Shown: positions 45,135 through 57,509 of the stretch, piece after piece | Layout of the letters: every line of letters starts with the position of its first letter | Position numbering within the stretch: the first letter of the stretch is position 1 | Assembly: GCA_024704765.1 (NCBI GenBank) | Contig: JAKMXF010000144.1 | Span: 62,001 to 126,000 of the forward strand | Length of the DNA stretch: 64,000 nucleotides | Origin: Oopsacas minuta | Lineage: Eukaryota > Porifera > Hexactinellida > Lyssacinosida > Leucopsacidae | Reading direction: 5' to 3' | The notes under the pieces: generated by a model | What the model was told of the DNA's origin: nothing | The model's input: only the letters and a program-made list of their open reading frames with translations | The model's database searches: none | Made by a program: the position numbers and the translations under genes

Positions 45135-45790
45135 ATGAGTAGTGTAGACAAAGTAAATCAGCTGACTACACAGGAACTAGAGGAGATGATGAACACCTCT
45201 GATGAGAGCACATTCCATCTGTTCCTAAATGAGGACCAAGGGGTAAAGAGACTCAAAGGTGAGAGGGAGAACATTGAGAAGGACACCCTCCTGGTCGCTA
45301 GAGAGACCCTTAGTCTAGAGAATAAATTCAATTCTGACCGAGAGCGTTTGATAGAGAGCTGTCAGACGTATGCAGCACTGAAAAATGAATTTGAGAGTCA
45401 ATTGGGGACTCTCAAGACTATTCTATCAGGTATGAATCATTTGTGTCACTTTCCTCACCTTGTATGTAATTACTGTGTGCTTTAGGCACCAGTTCTGAAG
45501 AGGTATTACAACAGCTGAGAAAATTATCTGAGCAGAAAGAGGACCAGTCGGAGGAGGTTACAGAAATGTTCCTCTCCGGAAAATGTTCTACTGAACAATT
45601 CTTGAAGGACTTTATTGATAAGAGAAGAGATTCTCATATTTTCAGAGTAAAGAGCGAACACCTGTCAAAAGTAATCCGCAAGGACCAGACCGGGCGACCC
45701 AGGACCGCTGGCTTCAGTCCCAATCCCCCCATATTCCCTGCCCCACACCCTCCTCCCTACCAAAACAGTCCTGTTGCCCCTCAATGGTGA
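45135..45790 (+). CDS. VPS37: VPS37, ESCRT-I subunit
   Basis: Exons 45135-45429 and 45486-45790 give 199 aa. Mod(r)/VPS37 domain: VNQLTTQELEEMMNTSDE, a central coiled coil (KGERENIEKDTLLVARETL), and the C-terminal SEEVTEMFLSGKCSTEQFL followed by FIDKRRDSHIFRVKSEHLSK, which matches the family's AEKFLSGEID-FL--FLEKRKLAHLR. ESCRT-I sorts ubiquitinated cargo into multivesicular bodies. The tail is Pro-rich (FPAPHPPPYQNSP) and carries a PPxY motif, as in vertebrate VPS37B/C tails. Like epsin at 53.6 kb it acts on ubiquitinated membrane cargo. Confidence 0.88.
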
Positions 45791-45911
45791 CTTAATTAGA
45801 TTAGAAGAATCTATTTTGACACTTCTTGTAATATATTATTGGTTATTATCCATGGTACTTTCAAATAGAATTATAGAAATATAAATTAGTTAATATTTGG
45901 ATTAGTTAAGA

Positions 45912-46515
45912 ATGGCAGAAAGTGGCACAGGATTAGATGAAGTGGTTCCTGACACATTGGATGCTGTACCCTCTCACCTTGTGACGGTAGAGTACACAGG
46001 AGGCCTTAAGGTGGAGACAGGGTGCGTGTTAACACCCACACAGCTCAAGAATCGTCCCGTTTGCATAAGTTGGCCAACAGACGGGGACAATCTATACACC
46101 CTAATGATGATAGACCCAGACGCTCCTAGCCGAGCAGACCCTAAATACCGTCACTGGCTGCACTGGCTAGTGGTTAATATTCCTGGGTGTAAAGTGGGAG
46201 AGGGGGAGGAACCATTCGAGTACATAGGGGCTGGACCACCAAAGGGGACTGGTATTCATAGGTCAGTTACAAGTAAGATTATATTCCATAGTTACCATTA
46301 TTCTCTTTAGGTATGTGTTCGTAGCTCTGAAACAAACAGGCAACATAGTGTATGAGGGGACCAGATGCACCAGCAAGCAGATAGAGGGAAGGGGAGGATG
46401 GCAGAACAGAGAATTTATTTCTAAGCACTCTCTCCTGCCCGTGGGTGCTAATTACTTTAAAGCTGAGTGGGATGACTATGTACCTGTCCTATACGCTTCT
46501 CTATCTGCCAAATAG
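45912..46515 (+). CDS. PEBP1: Phosphatidylethanolamine-binding protein (PEBP/RKIP)
   Basis: Exons 45912-46261 and 46311-46515 give 184 aa, the usual PEBP length. Signatures: YTLMMIDPDAPSR (the PEBP DPDAPSR motif of the anion pocket), HWLHWLVVNIPG, the GAGPPKGTGIHRY segment (CR2 GPP-GTGLHRYVF) across the splice junction and a C-terminal NYFKAEWDDYVP. PEBP1 binds Raf kinase and lipid head groups, restraining MAPK signalling. The pocket residues (Asp, Pro, His of DPDAP and HW-HW, and HRY) are all present. Confidence 0.93.
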
Positions 46516-46693
46516 ATATTTATTTATTTAAGTTATAGTTCATATTAGAATTTATTTATTACTTATATTTAACACCTTATTGCGACCCATTATTATTGTA
46601 CCCCTATTGGCCTAATGCGACCCCAAGGGTTACATTTCCTTTTATAGTAAATCTGACCTATGCCTATTGTGTATTAGCCAATCAATTGTTAGT

Positions 46694-46870
46694 ATGACAC
46701 GTGGTAATCAGAGAGAACTGGCTAGAGCTAGAGCAGCGAAGAAGGACGCCGGTAAGGGTGGGAAAGGTGCCGCCAAACCAGGGGACAAGGGGGTCAGTCT
46801 AGAGGCGCGTAAACAGAGGGACGCTGATATTATGCGGGCAAAGCAAGAGGCGTCAAAAGCAAAGAAATAA
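46694..46870 (+). CDS. SERF: SERF family small protein
   Basis: 58 aa starting MTRGNQRELARARAAKK, which is the nearly invariant SERF N-terminus (MTRGNQRELARxKNxKK). It continues with Gly/Lys-rich sequence, LEARKQRDADIMRAKQE (family AARKQRDSEIMQQKQ) and a Lys tail. SERF proteins are disordered, highly charged and modify amyloid aggregation and nucleic-acid condensates. A longer upstream frame reading from 46667 is ignored because the family start is at 46694. Confidence 0.9.
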   Translation: MTRGNQRELARARAAKKDAGKGGKGAAKPGDKGVSLEARKQRDADIMRAKQEASKAKK

Positions 46871-46924
46871 ACAATTTTGTGTGAATTAATAAGTTACAAA
46901 GTTACAAAGTGTTTCTTGGAATGT

Positions 46925-47803
46925 TTACTTAATTCTTTGTTTGTTTTTTTGTTTGAGTTTCTGTAAACTTTCTCTCAGATTGCAGAGTGATATAATATCC
47001 GAATGGGACGTAAGGGGGGATACAGAGGAGCTCGCGAGTACCAAATGGTCCGCATCTGGTCTTGCCCTCTTTCCATTTAAGTTCCTCTGTCTAGCGTCGA
47101 TTGATAAACTCCCGAGTACTTTAGGTATCCGCTTATTGCTGGAGTTCTTTATTTTATTTCGGGCGTTCTCAAGACTCAACAAGAGGGTACTGACCTCGAG
47201 GGGAGGACCGGATAACGGTTGTCCTAGACAGGTGGCTTTAAAATTGGCACTACAATCCTCTGAGCTCGCACTCGGCCACAAATCTGGGAGAACTGCTGGG
47301 GCCTGTCTGACTCGTTTTAATAATCTTTTTTGCCTGTCGAGTAGAGCATCTTTTGATCCATCAATTAGGGCCTTAGCGTCTAGCACCACCTGACTGGGGT
47401 TTATAGAGATAGGACCGGCGGGTGGGGTGAGCGGTCGGGGTCCAGATATGTGATGCAAGGGTCGGAGAGGTCTAGGAATAACCTCAAGAGATCTCACGAG
47501 TCGAGGGTCAAGAGAGATCTTACCCCCGAATAGTTCTGTGATTACCTTAGGGGTGTATTTGTAATCATCCTCTCGGTCTATATGTCCCAGCACGTACAGC
47601 AGAGACGGTCCTGACGTGTTACCCCTGTCTCGGGGACGTATGGGGGCAAATATTTGTCTGAGACCGGTTAGGACCGTGTGACCAGGCCAGGGGGACAGCC
47701 TGTAGGCAGGGGAGCAGTGATCCGTGGGTAAGGACAAGTTCGAATACTTCGTACACAATCTTTTCTTAATTAATTTGTGTTGCGTGTGTGATATTCCTGC
47801 CAT
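46925..47803 (-). CDS. Orphan basic protein, 292 aa
   Basis: Family not recognised. Start MAGISHTQHKLIKKRL. It has a Pro-rich, basic N-terminal half with a patterned stretch (YRLSPWPGHTVLTGLRQIF, LLYVLGHIDREDDY, VITELFGGKISLDPRLVRSL), then a Ser-rich centre and a C-terminal helix with LCNLRESLQKLKQKNKQRIK. No signal peptide or membrane helix. Clean codon use over the entire frame and tight packing between SERF and RRP36 (90 bases from the next gene) support a real gene. It could be a nuclear or cytoskeletal protein, but nothing in the sequence decides it. Confidence 0.6.
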   Translation of the reverse strand: MAGISHTQHKLIKKRLCTKYSNLSLPTDHCSPAYRLSPWPGHTVLTGLRQIFAPIRPRDRGNTSGPSLLYVLGHIDREDDYKYTPKVITELFGGKISLDPRLVRSLEVIPRPLRPLHHISGPRPLTPPAGPISINPSQVVLDAKALIDGSKDALLDRQKRLLKRVRQAPAVLPDLWPSASSEDCSANFKATCLGQPLSGPPLEVSTLLLSLENARNKIKNSSNKRIPKVLGSLSIDARQRNLNGKRARPDADHLVLASSSVSPLTSHSDIISLCNLRESLQKLKQKNKQRIK

Positions 47804-47893
47804 CTATAATGAAAATAATTAAAGGATAGAATTTACAAACTAATCACATTTATGACAGCTGTTTATTATTTGTTTACAAAATATTAATTATAT

Positions 47894-48583
47894 TTATGTT
47901 TCTCTCCTCTGTGGGATTTTCTTTCTAGACTTCTTTTCAAGCCTTTTCCGTCTTTTGTCTATTTCCTGTCTGCCCCGGTTCCTAGCTAGCCTATTCTCCA
48001 GTTGCATATTTCTGAGTATACTCTTTTTAAGGTGGAATCTCTTTTTCCCTTTTTTCACTTTCTCTCTCTCTTCTTTCATCCAGGATTTCTCTACTTCTCT
48101 GTCCCTAGCCCGCTCCTTCCTAGCCCTCTCCTGAGCCTTCATACGGTCTAAGAGGGCCCGTAACTTCTTTGTATCCTCATCAGGTCCCGCCCTTTGTACC
48201 TCTCTCTCTACTTCACACCTCTCCTCCTGTCTCACTTCATGCAGGAAGGAGTACGCTCGTCCAAAGCTGTCCTCATTGAAGGCTCCAGACCGATCATCGA
48301 ACCGAGGGTCTCTCGGCTGCTTGTTAGGTGTCTGTCTCTTTAAGAGGCGGGGCCGCTTCTTAGAGGAGAACTCCGGCGGTCTGTCCATATCTTTCCGGGG
48401 TGTCACAGGATCAGCGGTTCTTATTTTAGTCCGGTTATGATACACTTTAGAGAACTCCTTGCTACCCACACGGTCCCTAAGAGCCAAGAGGTCACTCAGG
48501 GGTACTTCAGCTAGTCCCTGTCTCCCAGTCCCATCAACTGATTGTGTCATAACTTCTTCCTTATTGTCACTTAATTTATCCAT
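47894..48583 (-). CDS. RRP36: RRP36, 18S rRNA processing factor
   Basis: 229 aa, close to the family length. Signatures: VPLSDLLALRDRVGSKEF at the N-terminus, RDPRFDDRSGAFNEDSFGRA (family RDPRFDDLSGEYN---F) followed by YSFLHEVRQEE, and a long basic helix with RFHLKKSILRNMQLENR (family YFLKKSE-RQLALAEKF) and KRRKRLEKKSRKKIP. RRP36 is a nucleolar SSU-processome component needed for early cleavages of pre-rRNA. It starts ~120 bases downstream of the coiled-coil orphan at 48701. Confidence 0.93.
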   Translation of the reverse strand: MDKLSDNKEEVMTQSVDGTGRQGLAEVPLSDLLALRDRVGSKEFSKVYHNRTKIRTADPVTPRKDMDRPPEFSSKKRPRLLKRQTPNKQPRDPRFDDRSGAFNEDSFGRAYSFLHEVRQEERCEVEREVQRAGPDEDTKKLRALLDRMKAQERARKERARDREVEKSWMKEEREKVKKGKKRFHLKKSILRNMQLENRLARNRGRQEIDKRRKRLEKKSRKKIPQRRET

Positions 48584-48700
48584 CTAATATAATTCTTGTA
48601 TAACCACATTCGTCAAGTCTTACACGTCTATTATCATTTATGTCAACGCACACCATTTGCCATACACGTAACCTAGCAACTAAAATAATATTAGGAATGT

Positions 48701-49447
48701 CTATAGATCTGTACAGGTTTTAGAGGCCAGTTGGCTCATGACCGATTCCTTCTTGTCCAGAGGGTGTTGAAGGAAGTTCCCTGTAGAGTCCTTGCAGGTC
48801 AGTGTGGGGGATGAACTGGAGAGGCTCATTTTAGTGGCGGCACGTACGTCTCCCGATTTAGCACGGATCAGCAGGTCCCTGGGTTGTGTGTCTCTTGAAA
48901 TTGTGTCTGGGAGGGATTGTTGGGAGTTACTCCTGTTTCTTGCACTCTCTGCTTTGAGATAGGAAGTAGATCGTATCCGGCTGACCTCGTCCAGAGGTGT
49001 GACTCTCTTCCTGTGTATTCTAGCGTTAGGAGATGACTGTAAGGATCGGATAAGAGGGGGACACGAGGGCGGTCCCATTTCCTGTATCCCAGGGAGTGAT
49101 GACTTGAGAGTAGCGTCATCTATTGACAGAGAGCTCCTTGATAAGGAGGACTGTCTTTGTGCGGGTTCTGTATATCCGTCCAGGCTTATGAGAGATAAGG
49201 AGTTACGTTTCGCCGGATCAGGAGAGGGAGACTCGCTAGTATCAGACTCCAGTCTCTTGAGTTCTTTAGAGGGTGTGAAGTGTGACACCAATGCATCAAT
49301 CTCTCTACACACATCATTAACACGTACTTGCATGTACTCACGGTCTGCTTTTAGCTGTTGACACTCCTTTCGGATTACAGAAATCTTGGAGTCTAGGTCC
49401 AACTCTTTAGGAGTACAGGGGGCAGGGGTAGCGGTCTGTTTCGGCAT
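48701..49447 (-). CDS. Orphan Ser-rich protein with an N-terminal coiled coil
   Basis: 248 aa, not assigned. Start MPKQTATPAPCTPKELDLDS. Residues ~18-50 form a predicted coiled coil (ISVIRKECQQLKADREYMQV). The rest is Ser/Thr-rich and basic, with SP and RxxS sites (SPSPDPAKRNSLSLIS, RQSSLSRSSLSIDD, RVTPLDEVSRIRS) like a phosphorylated scaffold or microtubule-associated protein. It is head-to-head with the dsRBD-MBF1 gene, 147 bases apart. No catalytic domain. Confidence 0.6.
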   Translation of the reverse strand: MPKQTATPAPCTPKELDLDSKISVIRKECQQLKADREYMQVRVNDVCREIDALVSHFTPSKELKRLESDTSESPSPDPAKRNSLSLISLDGYTEPAQRQSSLSRSSLSIDDATLKSSLPGIQEMGPPSCPPLIRSLQSSPNARIHRKRVTPLDEVSRIRSTSYLKAESARNRSNSQQSLPDTISRDTQPRDLLIRAKSGDVRAATKMSLSSSSPTLTCKDSTGNFLQHPLDKKESVMSQLASKTCTDL

Positions 49448-49594
49448 TTATCAGATGGTTATTCTCAGATATTTTATACTATGTTTATGCCTACTACTAT
49501 GACCTAATACGTAAATATCCTAGTAACCATGATGTAGAATGGAATGTGTATTACAATTCTAATTCAATAAGCATGGTATGTAGCTATAGCACAG

Positions 49595-50266
49595 ATGGCT
49601 GGTATCAATATTGATGTGAATGCCCCCACAATACCCATGAAGAACCCGATCTCCTTCCTCCAGGAGCTGTCACAGATGCATCGGTTCCCTATGCCGGAGT
49701 ACGAGGAGTCACAGGGGAATTATAATGAGTTTGGGTACACCGTGAAAATAAATTTCAGTCATGACCCCGCGAAGGTGTTTAATTTCTATGGCAACGGAAA
49801 GACAAAAAAGAATGCAAAGACCCGATCAGCTGAGACAGCGATTGAGTACCTCCGGCGGAACCTCCCCCAGGTGTTTGAGGCTCCTCCCCCTCCGGAAGTG
49901 ATTGTGGACCTGAATGAGCTGTCACCCATGGTCCGTGACATGCACCTAAAGAAAATGCCTCAGATGTCATCTAACAAACAGACATTCTCCGCGAAGAGTG
50001 AGAGTCAGCTGGTCCATGAGTCTGAAGAGTTGGGACATCAGAAGTTGGGAATAGACGTTGGTAAACTAATCCAGAGAGGACGCATGGACAAGGGACTAAC
50101 ACAGAAGGACCTAGCTGGGAAGATAAACGAGAAACCAAATATAATAGTAGACTATGAGCTAGGGAAAGTGGTCCCTAATATTCACATTATGTCTAAGTTA
50201 GAGAGAGCACTAGGCATGAAACTTAGAGGTCCAAGTGCCGGACAACCATTTGGCTCAAAGAAATGA
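49595..50266 (+). CDS. Fusion protein: dsRNA-binding domain plus MBF1/EDF1 HTH
   Basis: 223 aa, single uninterrupted frame. Residues ~17-92 form a ds[32 protein letters not shown] and the last helix [18 protein letters not shown], with the Lys-Lys-x-Ala-Lys RNA-binding pattern. Residues ~115-223 are MBF1/EDF1: [40 protein letters not shown] and [19 protein letters not shown], then [14 protein letters not shown]1 normally has only the N-terminal MBF1 region and the Cro-type HTH (~148 aa); it bridges TBP and activators and binds collided ribosomes. The canonical MBF1 N-terminus (WDTVTVLRKK) has been replaced by the dsRBD. The reading frame is continuous, so no splice error is needed to create the fusion. 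Confidence 0.85.
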   Translation: MAGINIDVNAPTIPMKNPISFLQELSQMHRFPMPEYEESQGNYNEFGYTVKINFSHDPAKVFNFYGNGKTKKNAKTRSAETAIEYLRRNLPQVFEAPPPPEVIVDLNELSPMVRDMHLKKMPQMSSNKQTFSAKSESQLVHESEELGHQKLGIDVGKLIQRGRMDKGLTQKDLAGKINEKPNIIVDYELGKVVPNIHIMSKLERALGMKLRGPSAGQPFGSKK

Positions 50267-50391
50267 CAAAATATAGGTTTGCTTAGCGATTAATAGTCCG
50301 CATCGAACAGTCCACTATTTTGTATATCTTATTTGTTTGTTTGTTTGTTTGTTGTTGTTTCCCTTATTAATAACATTTCGAAGCCAATTAG

Positions 50392-52674
<2,283 letters not shown>

Positions 52675-53071
52675 ATATTGAGTAGTATTTTGTGTTTATT
52701 TGTATATTTATTTTTTGATTTTTTGTTTGTTTGTTTGTTTGTTTGTTTATGAACTTGTCAACCTTTGAGGTATGTGGCATATACTTAACTACCTTTAGAA
52801 ATTGTTACCCCCTCCCCCTGGTTAGTGGTTCATGGTCCCCTTAGTGGTCCACATGATCCCAAAATTGTATGGGAGAGGGGAATCGCTACCCTAGGGGACA
52901 GACATCAAAATACGCACTAATTTTGGCCACAATCGTAACTAGAGTTTATTTGGGAGAACAATCTGGGCCTATAGCATTGATCCCGCACCTAGCGGACACA
53001 ATTTCAACCACTTCAACTGCCATATCTATAAATTAACACTTCTATAGTGACGTCATAATAGGTTAATTAGT
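52675..53071. other. Intergenic interval with a (TTTG)n tract
   Basis: 397 bases between JNK and prefoldin 6. A TTTG microsatellite lies at about 52713-52750, and the 12-mer TTAGTGGTCCAC near 52840 also occurs in the hAT-like remnant near 7360. No gene recognised. Confidence 0.45.
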
Positions 53072-53449
53072 ATGAGTACAGTAGCTCGCACTAAGCTAGA
53101 TAAGGAACTGCAGAAGGCTGTCCAGACAGTACAGGGTCTTCATAAGGAGGTACAGAAGGGCATAGCGGCCCATTCACAGCTGGAAGCTCAGTTAAACGAG
53201 AATAAAATTGTCCTCGATGAGTTAGCGCTCCTCACTGATGAGTCGAGGGTGTTTAAACTGGTTGGTCCGATCCTGGTCCGTCAGGACCTATTCGAGGCAA
53301 GGGATATCGTAACCAAACGACTGGACTACATCTCCGGAGAGATGAAGAGACATGAGAAGGCCATCAAGGAGGCTGAAGACAAGCAAGAGGTCTCTCGGAA
53401 GCAGATTGGAGAAATACAAGCTCAATACCAGTCTATAGCTAAGAAATAG
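53072..53449 (+). CDS. PFDN6: Prefoldin subunit 6
   Basis: 125 aa, the normal beta-type prefoldin length, in a single exon. Two antiparallel coiled coils flank the beta-hairpin region FKLVGPILVRQDLFEARDIV, which matches VYKLIGPVLVKQDLDEAK of the family, and ENKIVLDELALLTDESRVFK precedes it. Prefoldin delivers nascent actin and tubulin to the CCT chaperonin. The gene is compact, without introns. Confidence 0.94.
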   Translation: MSTVARTKLDKELQKAVQTVQGLHKEVQKGIAAHSQLEAQLNENKIVLDELALLTDESRVFKLVGPILVRQDLFEARDIVTKRLDYISGEMKRHEKAIKEAEDKQEVSRKQIGEIQAQYQSIAKK

Positions 53450-53620
53450 ATTGTTTTTGTTGTTTATTTATGACCTGTCTCTAATGTTTGTGTGCCAAGG
53501 GTATCAGGGTCTATGGGGCAATGGTTCTTTGGGGTCCAATCCTCATGTATGCTTTCTAAAAATACATTAACAATAACTTCTAATTGTGTCAGTTAGCTTG
53601 TGTATAGATCATAGTTACAG

Positions 53621-56375
53621 ATGGCCATTCGAGGAATGTGAGTTACATAATATCCTAGTTACGTATGTGGTTAACCAATATGTATTCTATAGAAAGAATG
53701 TGGTGGGTAATTACACTAACGGAGAGATAAAGGTTAGAGAATCTACCACTAACGAACCATGGGGGCCAACTACTGCCCAACTAGCTGAGATATCTGATCT
53801 CTGCTATCAGCTGTAAGTGTGTGCCACTATTCACACCTTTTACATATTACTTTATGCCACTTTTCACACTTATAGATTACACTTCCATGAAGTCATGGGC
53901 ATGATCGAGAAGAGACTAAATGATAAAGGCAAGAACTACAGACACGTTGCTAAGGTAAGCCTCAGGAATGTTCGGAATGTACACTCTCTTATATTACTGT
54001 GTAGGGTCTCCTTGTACTCGATTACGTCATAAAAACAGGACCAGAGAGGGTGATACAGCACTGGAAGGATAAGCTCTATATTATTAATACTCTCAAAGAT
54101 TTCCAGTTTACAGATAAGGATAGTAAAGACCAGGGACGTACAAGTGAGTGATATAGTTATACCTCCACGTAGCCACTTAACACCCTCAAATGTTCTCCTG
54201 AATGTTCCTGGAACGAATTGTCTGATACCCTTGGAACAGAGGTTCCTAACCTTTTCCACCCGTCGACACCTTGAGATCGTGTGAGGGACCAATGGGATCC
54301 AGGTCTGGTACCACTCCCTCAGAAGTTCCGTTACTATCATATCCTCTTGAATATAATCATCCCTCTCAAATGTTTCGTATATTATCATGTATTCTGTTAT
54401 TAGTACGAGACAGAGCTAAGCAATTGACTTTACTCCTGAATGACAACGAAATGTTGCTAGCTGAGAGAGAGAAAGCCTTAGAGGTAAGCTCTATATTCTT
54501 ATTTATTAATATATGTATTTATCAAATCTATTTTTAGACTAAAAAGAAGTTCCATTCCGGCACCTTAGCCCCCACCACATCAAGGTATTATTTGATTGGT
54601 TAATCTCCTTTGAAAGAATATATTATGTGTTCTATTTTTAGCGACCCTATGTCACGTTCCTGGGAACCAGAGAGGAAACCATTCCAAGATGGGTGAGTTT
54701 ATTGATCCCCTGTATCCCTGGAGGGTGTTTAATATGTGTAATTATAGCAAGGGTTCACAGAAAGGATCAACACCTAATCTCTCAGCTGACATCAAAGCCG
54801 CTCTCCCCTCTACCAAGGGAGAGGAGGACTTACAGTTACAAGTAGCCCTGGCTCTCTCTAAGGAGGCCGATGCCAAGATTGAGAAATCAAGGTTTGATTG
54901 TCTGTCTGTCTCTTTGTCTCTTTGTTTGTTTGTCTCTTTATCTCTTTGTTTATTATTCTTATTATCATATTAGTTTGGATGAAGAGAATCAGTATAAACA
55001 AGCTATTCAGCTCTCAAAGACAACGCCTAATCATACAAAAAGTAAATACTAATAATATATTTGTTGTTATTTGTGTTTACATGTATTCATAGCTCCTGGA
55101 TTGATCGCGCCCCCTCCCAGTACAAAACCAGCAGACCCATGGGCCTCTCTCCCCGAACCGTCACAGCCTAAGGCCCCAGAGGAACTAGGAGACCCCTGGG
55201 GTGGTATCGGGGGTACCACACAGCCCCCTGTACCCTCAGTGGTAGAGGAACTACTAATTCAAGACCCAACAGAAGTACCAGGTAACATAACATTACTACC
55301 ATTCTATCACTATGGTAGATTAATTACGTAACTCTCAATTAGATCCGTGGGAGAGAGGAGAGCTGAGAGGGAGGTTGGACAGTCCAGCTCCTGATGTATC
55401 AGACCCATGGGGTGCACTCACCTCTGCACCTAGCGGGAGTCCTGCTTTGAAGCCTGTTAATCTGACCAATGAGATTGTTATGTGAGTAAATAATCAACAA
55501 TAATTGAATAATTAAATTATACATGTGTTATTAGGGGACCAGACCCGTGGGCAGGAGCTAATAAGACCACTGAGGCTCAGGACCCTCTCACCCTAATGGA
55601 TCGCCCCGTCAGTCCGCCCAAGCAGCCAGCTGTACTGGATCCTCAACGCAATTCAAAGGTATAATTTATCAAATTTACAATATACTATTATTTAATTATT
55701 CTATTCAAACAGCTGACTGCAGCTAATACAGTAGAAGAAGACTTCCTTGGTTCCTCTAACGCTAAGCTCGTTAACTTAGATGCTCTGGTTGATCTAGGCC
55801 GCGCCCCCACCTCCGGGTCTAGTCAGGTGGGGAACCCATTCGCAATGCTCCCACCTGAGCCAACCAGTAAACCGGTCAGTAATCCATTTCTATCCGCTAC
55901 AGAGACTCCTAGACCTACTCTCAATCAAATGAGAGATTTCTCTAAGCCAGGTTTGTTTACTTATTTATGTTTTTATTGTTTATTTATTTTTTGTTTGTCT
56001 ACAGATCCTCTTCAAGCCCCCTTGGTCCCGTCCGGTCTCTCTGCCCCCTCCTACTCAGCTCTCCAGTCCTCCCAAGGGTCAGACCTAGCGTCTGTCTTCC
56101 AGACCTCTTCTGTACCCACTACTAATCCAACTTATAACTTCACAAACCCTCAGGCACCCACCAGCCTCTCAGGGTTTGGACAGTTTCAGACCAATCCAGG
56201 AAATCCCGCCTTTCAGACCGGACCCCCGGTCAACTTATTCGGGACCGGGCAAGCCCCCACAGGAACTCCAGCATACTCTGCTTTCCAGGGTGCGCCAGTC
56301 CCCCCGGGTCCTGCCCCAGGCGCCAATTACGGAGGAGGGTCAAACTTCCCACAGAGCTCAAACCCATTTTTCTGA
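53621..56375 (+). CDS. EPN: Epsin, endocytic ENTH-domain adaptor, complete
   Basis: Fourteen exons, 601 aa in frame: 53621-53637 (start MAIRGI), 53693-53812, 53876-53954, 54005-54143, 54404-54483, 54538-54584, 54642-54692, 54748-54891, 54974-55041, 55093-55281, 55343-55481, 55535-55658, 55713-55950, 56005-56375. ENTH domain (NYTNGEIKVREST, NEPWGP, FHEVMGMIEKRLNDKGKNYR, VLDYVIKTGPERV, LKDFQFTDKDSKDQG). Two ubiquitin-interacting motifs (LQLQVALALSKEAD and QYKQAIQLSKTTP), five DPW AP-2 motifs (DPWASL, DPWGGI, DPWERG, DPWGAL, DPWAGA) and C-terminal NPF motifs for EH domains (GNPFAM, SNPFLS, SNPFF). It bends membrane and links PIP2, ubiquitinated cargo, AP-2 and EPS15. Confidence 0.96.
54238..54290. 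mobile_element. hAT-like terminal fragment in an epsin intron
   Basis: CAGAGGTTCCTAACCTTTTC at 54238 is a typical hAT-family terminal sequence, followed by CACCCGTCGACACCTTGAGA, also typical of such elements. The opposite end is not evident, so it is a fragment in intron 4 (54144-54403). Confidence 0.45.
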
Positions 56376-56511
56376 GTGTGTGTGTGTACAGTGACTAGCC
56401 AATTGGCTTTTAGAACTTCTTAAGAAATGTTGTATATGTAAATGCATTGCAATATAGGTTAAATTCTAATTTTTAATTCAATTATTCAATTCTACATATT
56501 TGTATATTAGA

Positions 56512-56874
56512 ATGGTTGCTAAGGAGCAGGAATTTGAATTGGAGCTAGCCTGGTGTATCTCACAACTGGAGGTGTCGGTCAATGACAAACGAGTCTCCAA
56601 GAAACAGAATGAAGAGAACGCACGGATCGCTCGACAGCTCGCCTCTCCCAAAACTCCTTTCCCCCGTAAAAGACAATTGATGCGGTCTACTTTCGGAGAC
56701 TACAGGGCTAAAATGAAGTCACATCCCCTCCCAGAATTATCTAGACCCTCTGTTTGTAAGAAACAGGAACCAGATGGGATGTTCTACAAGGTGTCAGGGT
56801 CCAAGACCCATGAAGGAGGGACAACTGACTCCCCTAACGACCCATTCAAATTCCAATTCAATATAGAAAGCTAA
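56512..56874 (+). CDS. UPF0488 family protein (C8orf33-like)
   Basis: 120 aa from the ATG at 56512 (MVAKEQEFELELAWCISQLE). Family hallmarks are the N-terminal FELELAWCISQLEVSV (human LRLELDWCVAQLELGL), SPKTPFPRKRQLMRSTFGDY (human RQTPLPRKRQLMRSLFGDY) and the C-terminal DPFKFQFN (human PEGFRFNF). Function is unknown in any species as far as I recall. It is half the human length and lacks the human N-terminal extension. Immediately downstream of epsin in the same orientation. Confidence 0.85.
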   Translation: MVAKEQEFELELAWCISQLEVSVNDKRVSKKQNEENARIARQLASPKTPFPRKRQLMRSTFGDYRAKMKSHPLPELSRPSVCKKQEPDGMFYKVSGSKTHEGGTTDSPNDPFKFQFNIES

Positions 56875-56966
56875 CACAATTAACAGGCGAGTAATTAGTT
56901 TTTTCATATACACACACAATTTGTGATTAAAGTATAAATTACAACTCTTGTTTGTTTATTGTTCGT

Positions 56967-57509
56967 CTAGTCATCAATAGGGTTATAATGCAGGTCTCTT
57001 CCAAACTGTGAGTAGTGTACATAGCTTGACAGCTTATTCAAACCTCGAAACAGGAAAAAGAATAATATCAACAACAGTAACATCTGAAAAATAATAAATA
57101 TGATAGCAGCAGAGAATTCAAGAACAACGAACTTATTAAAGTACTCATCCTCTTCTTCTACGTCATAGAACCCTATGATCCTCTGAGCGTTAATATTAAC
57201 AACACCTCCTGAGAACACTAGACTTAATTGTGCCAGTATAAAGTATATAACACCGAGTAGAATGTGGCAGCAATAGCTATACAATAGTAATACGAGACAG
57301 CTTAATGGTACACAGAATACTAACCCCCACCAGCAAAAGAACTCATGCTCAAAAGTGTTATCAAGTTCCGCTACTGTCCAATGGTTCCGCATTGCGAATC
57401 CTGTCAGGAAAACTATCCAAGCGGAGAGGGAGAGCACCATCAGAGCTATCGTGAAGATGACAGAACTCTTGCCTGTCCTTGTAGCTAATGAATCGATCTT
57501 CCAGTGCAT
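56967..57509 (-). CDS. Orphan four-helix membrane protein
   Basis: 180 aa starting MHWKIDSLATRTGKS. Hydrophobic helices lie at about residues 18-38, 60-80, 82-101 and 130-154, with an acidic loop (YDVEEEDEYFNKF) between the third and fourth. N- and C-termini are both cytosolic by charge. The N-terminus SLATRTGKSSVIFTIALMVL and the tail FGRDLHYNPIDD are distinctive; the tail contains NPxD rather than NPxY. The layout is tetraspan-like, but without CCG or claudin-type motifs. Not assigned to a family. Confidence 0.6.
   Translation of the reverse strand: MHWKIDSLATRTGKSSVIFTIALMVLSLSAWIVFLTGFAMRNHWTVAELDNTFEHEFFCWWGLVFCVPLSCLVLLLYSYCCHILLGVIYFILAQLSLVFSGGVVNINAQRIIGFYDVEEEDEYFNKFVVLEFSAAIIFIIFQMLLLLILFFFLFRGLNKLSSYVHYSQFGRDLHYNPIDD

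Noticed and set aside
53586-53692. Longer upstream frame for epsin (MSVSLCIDHSYRWPF...).
   Set aside because: The spliced start MAIRGIKNVVGNY fits the epsin N-terminus and keeps the chain in frame; the longer frame crosses an intron.
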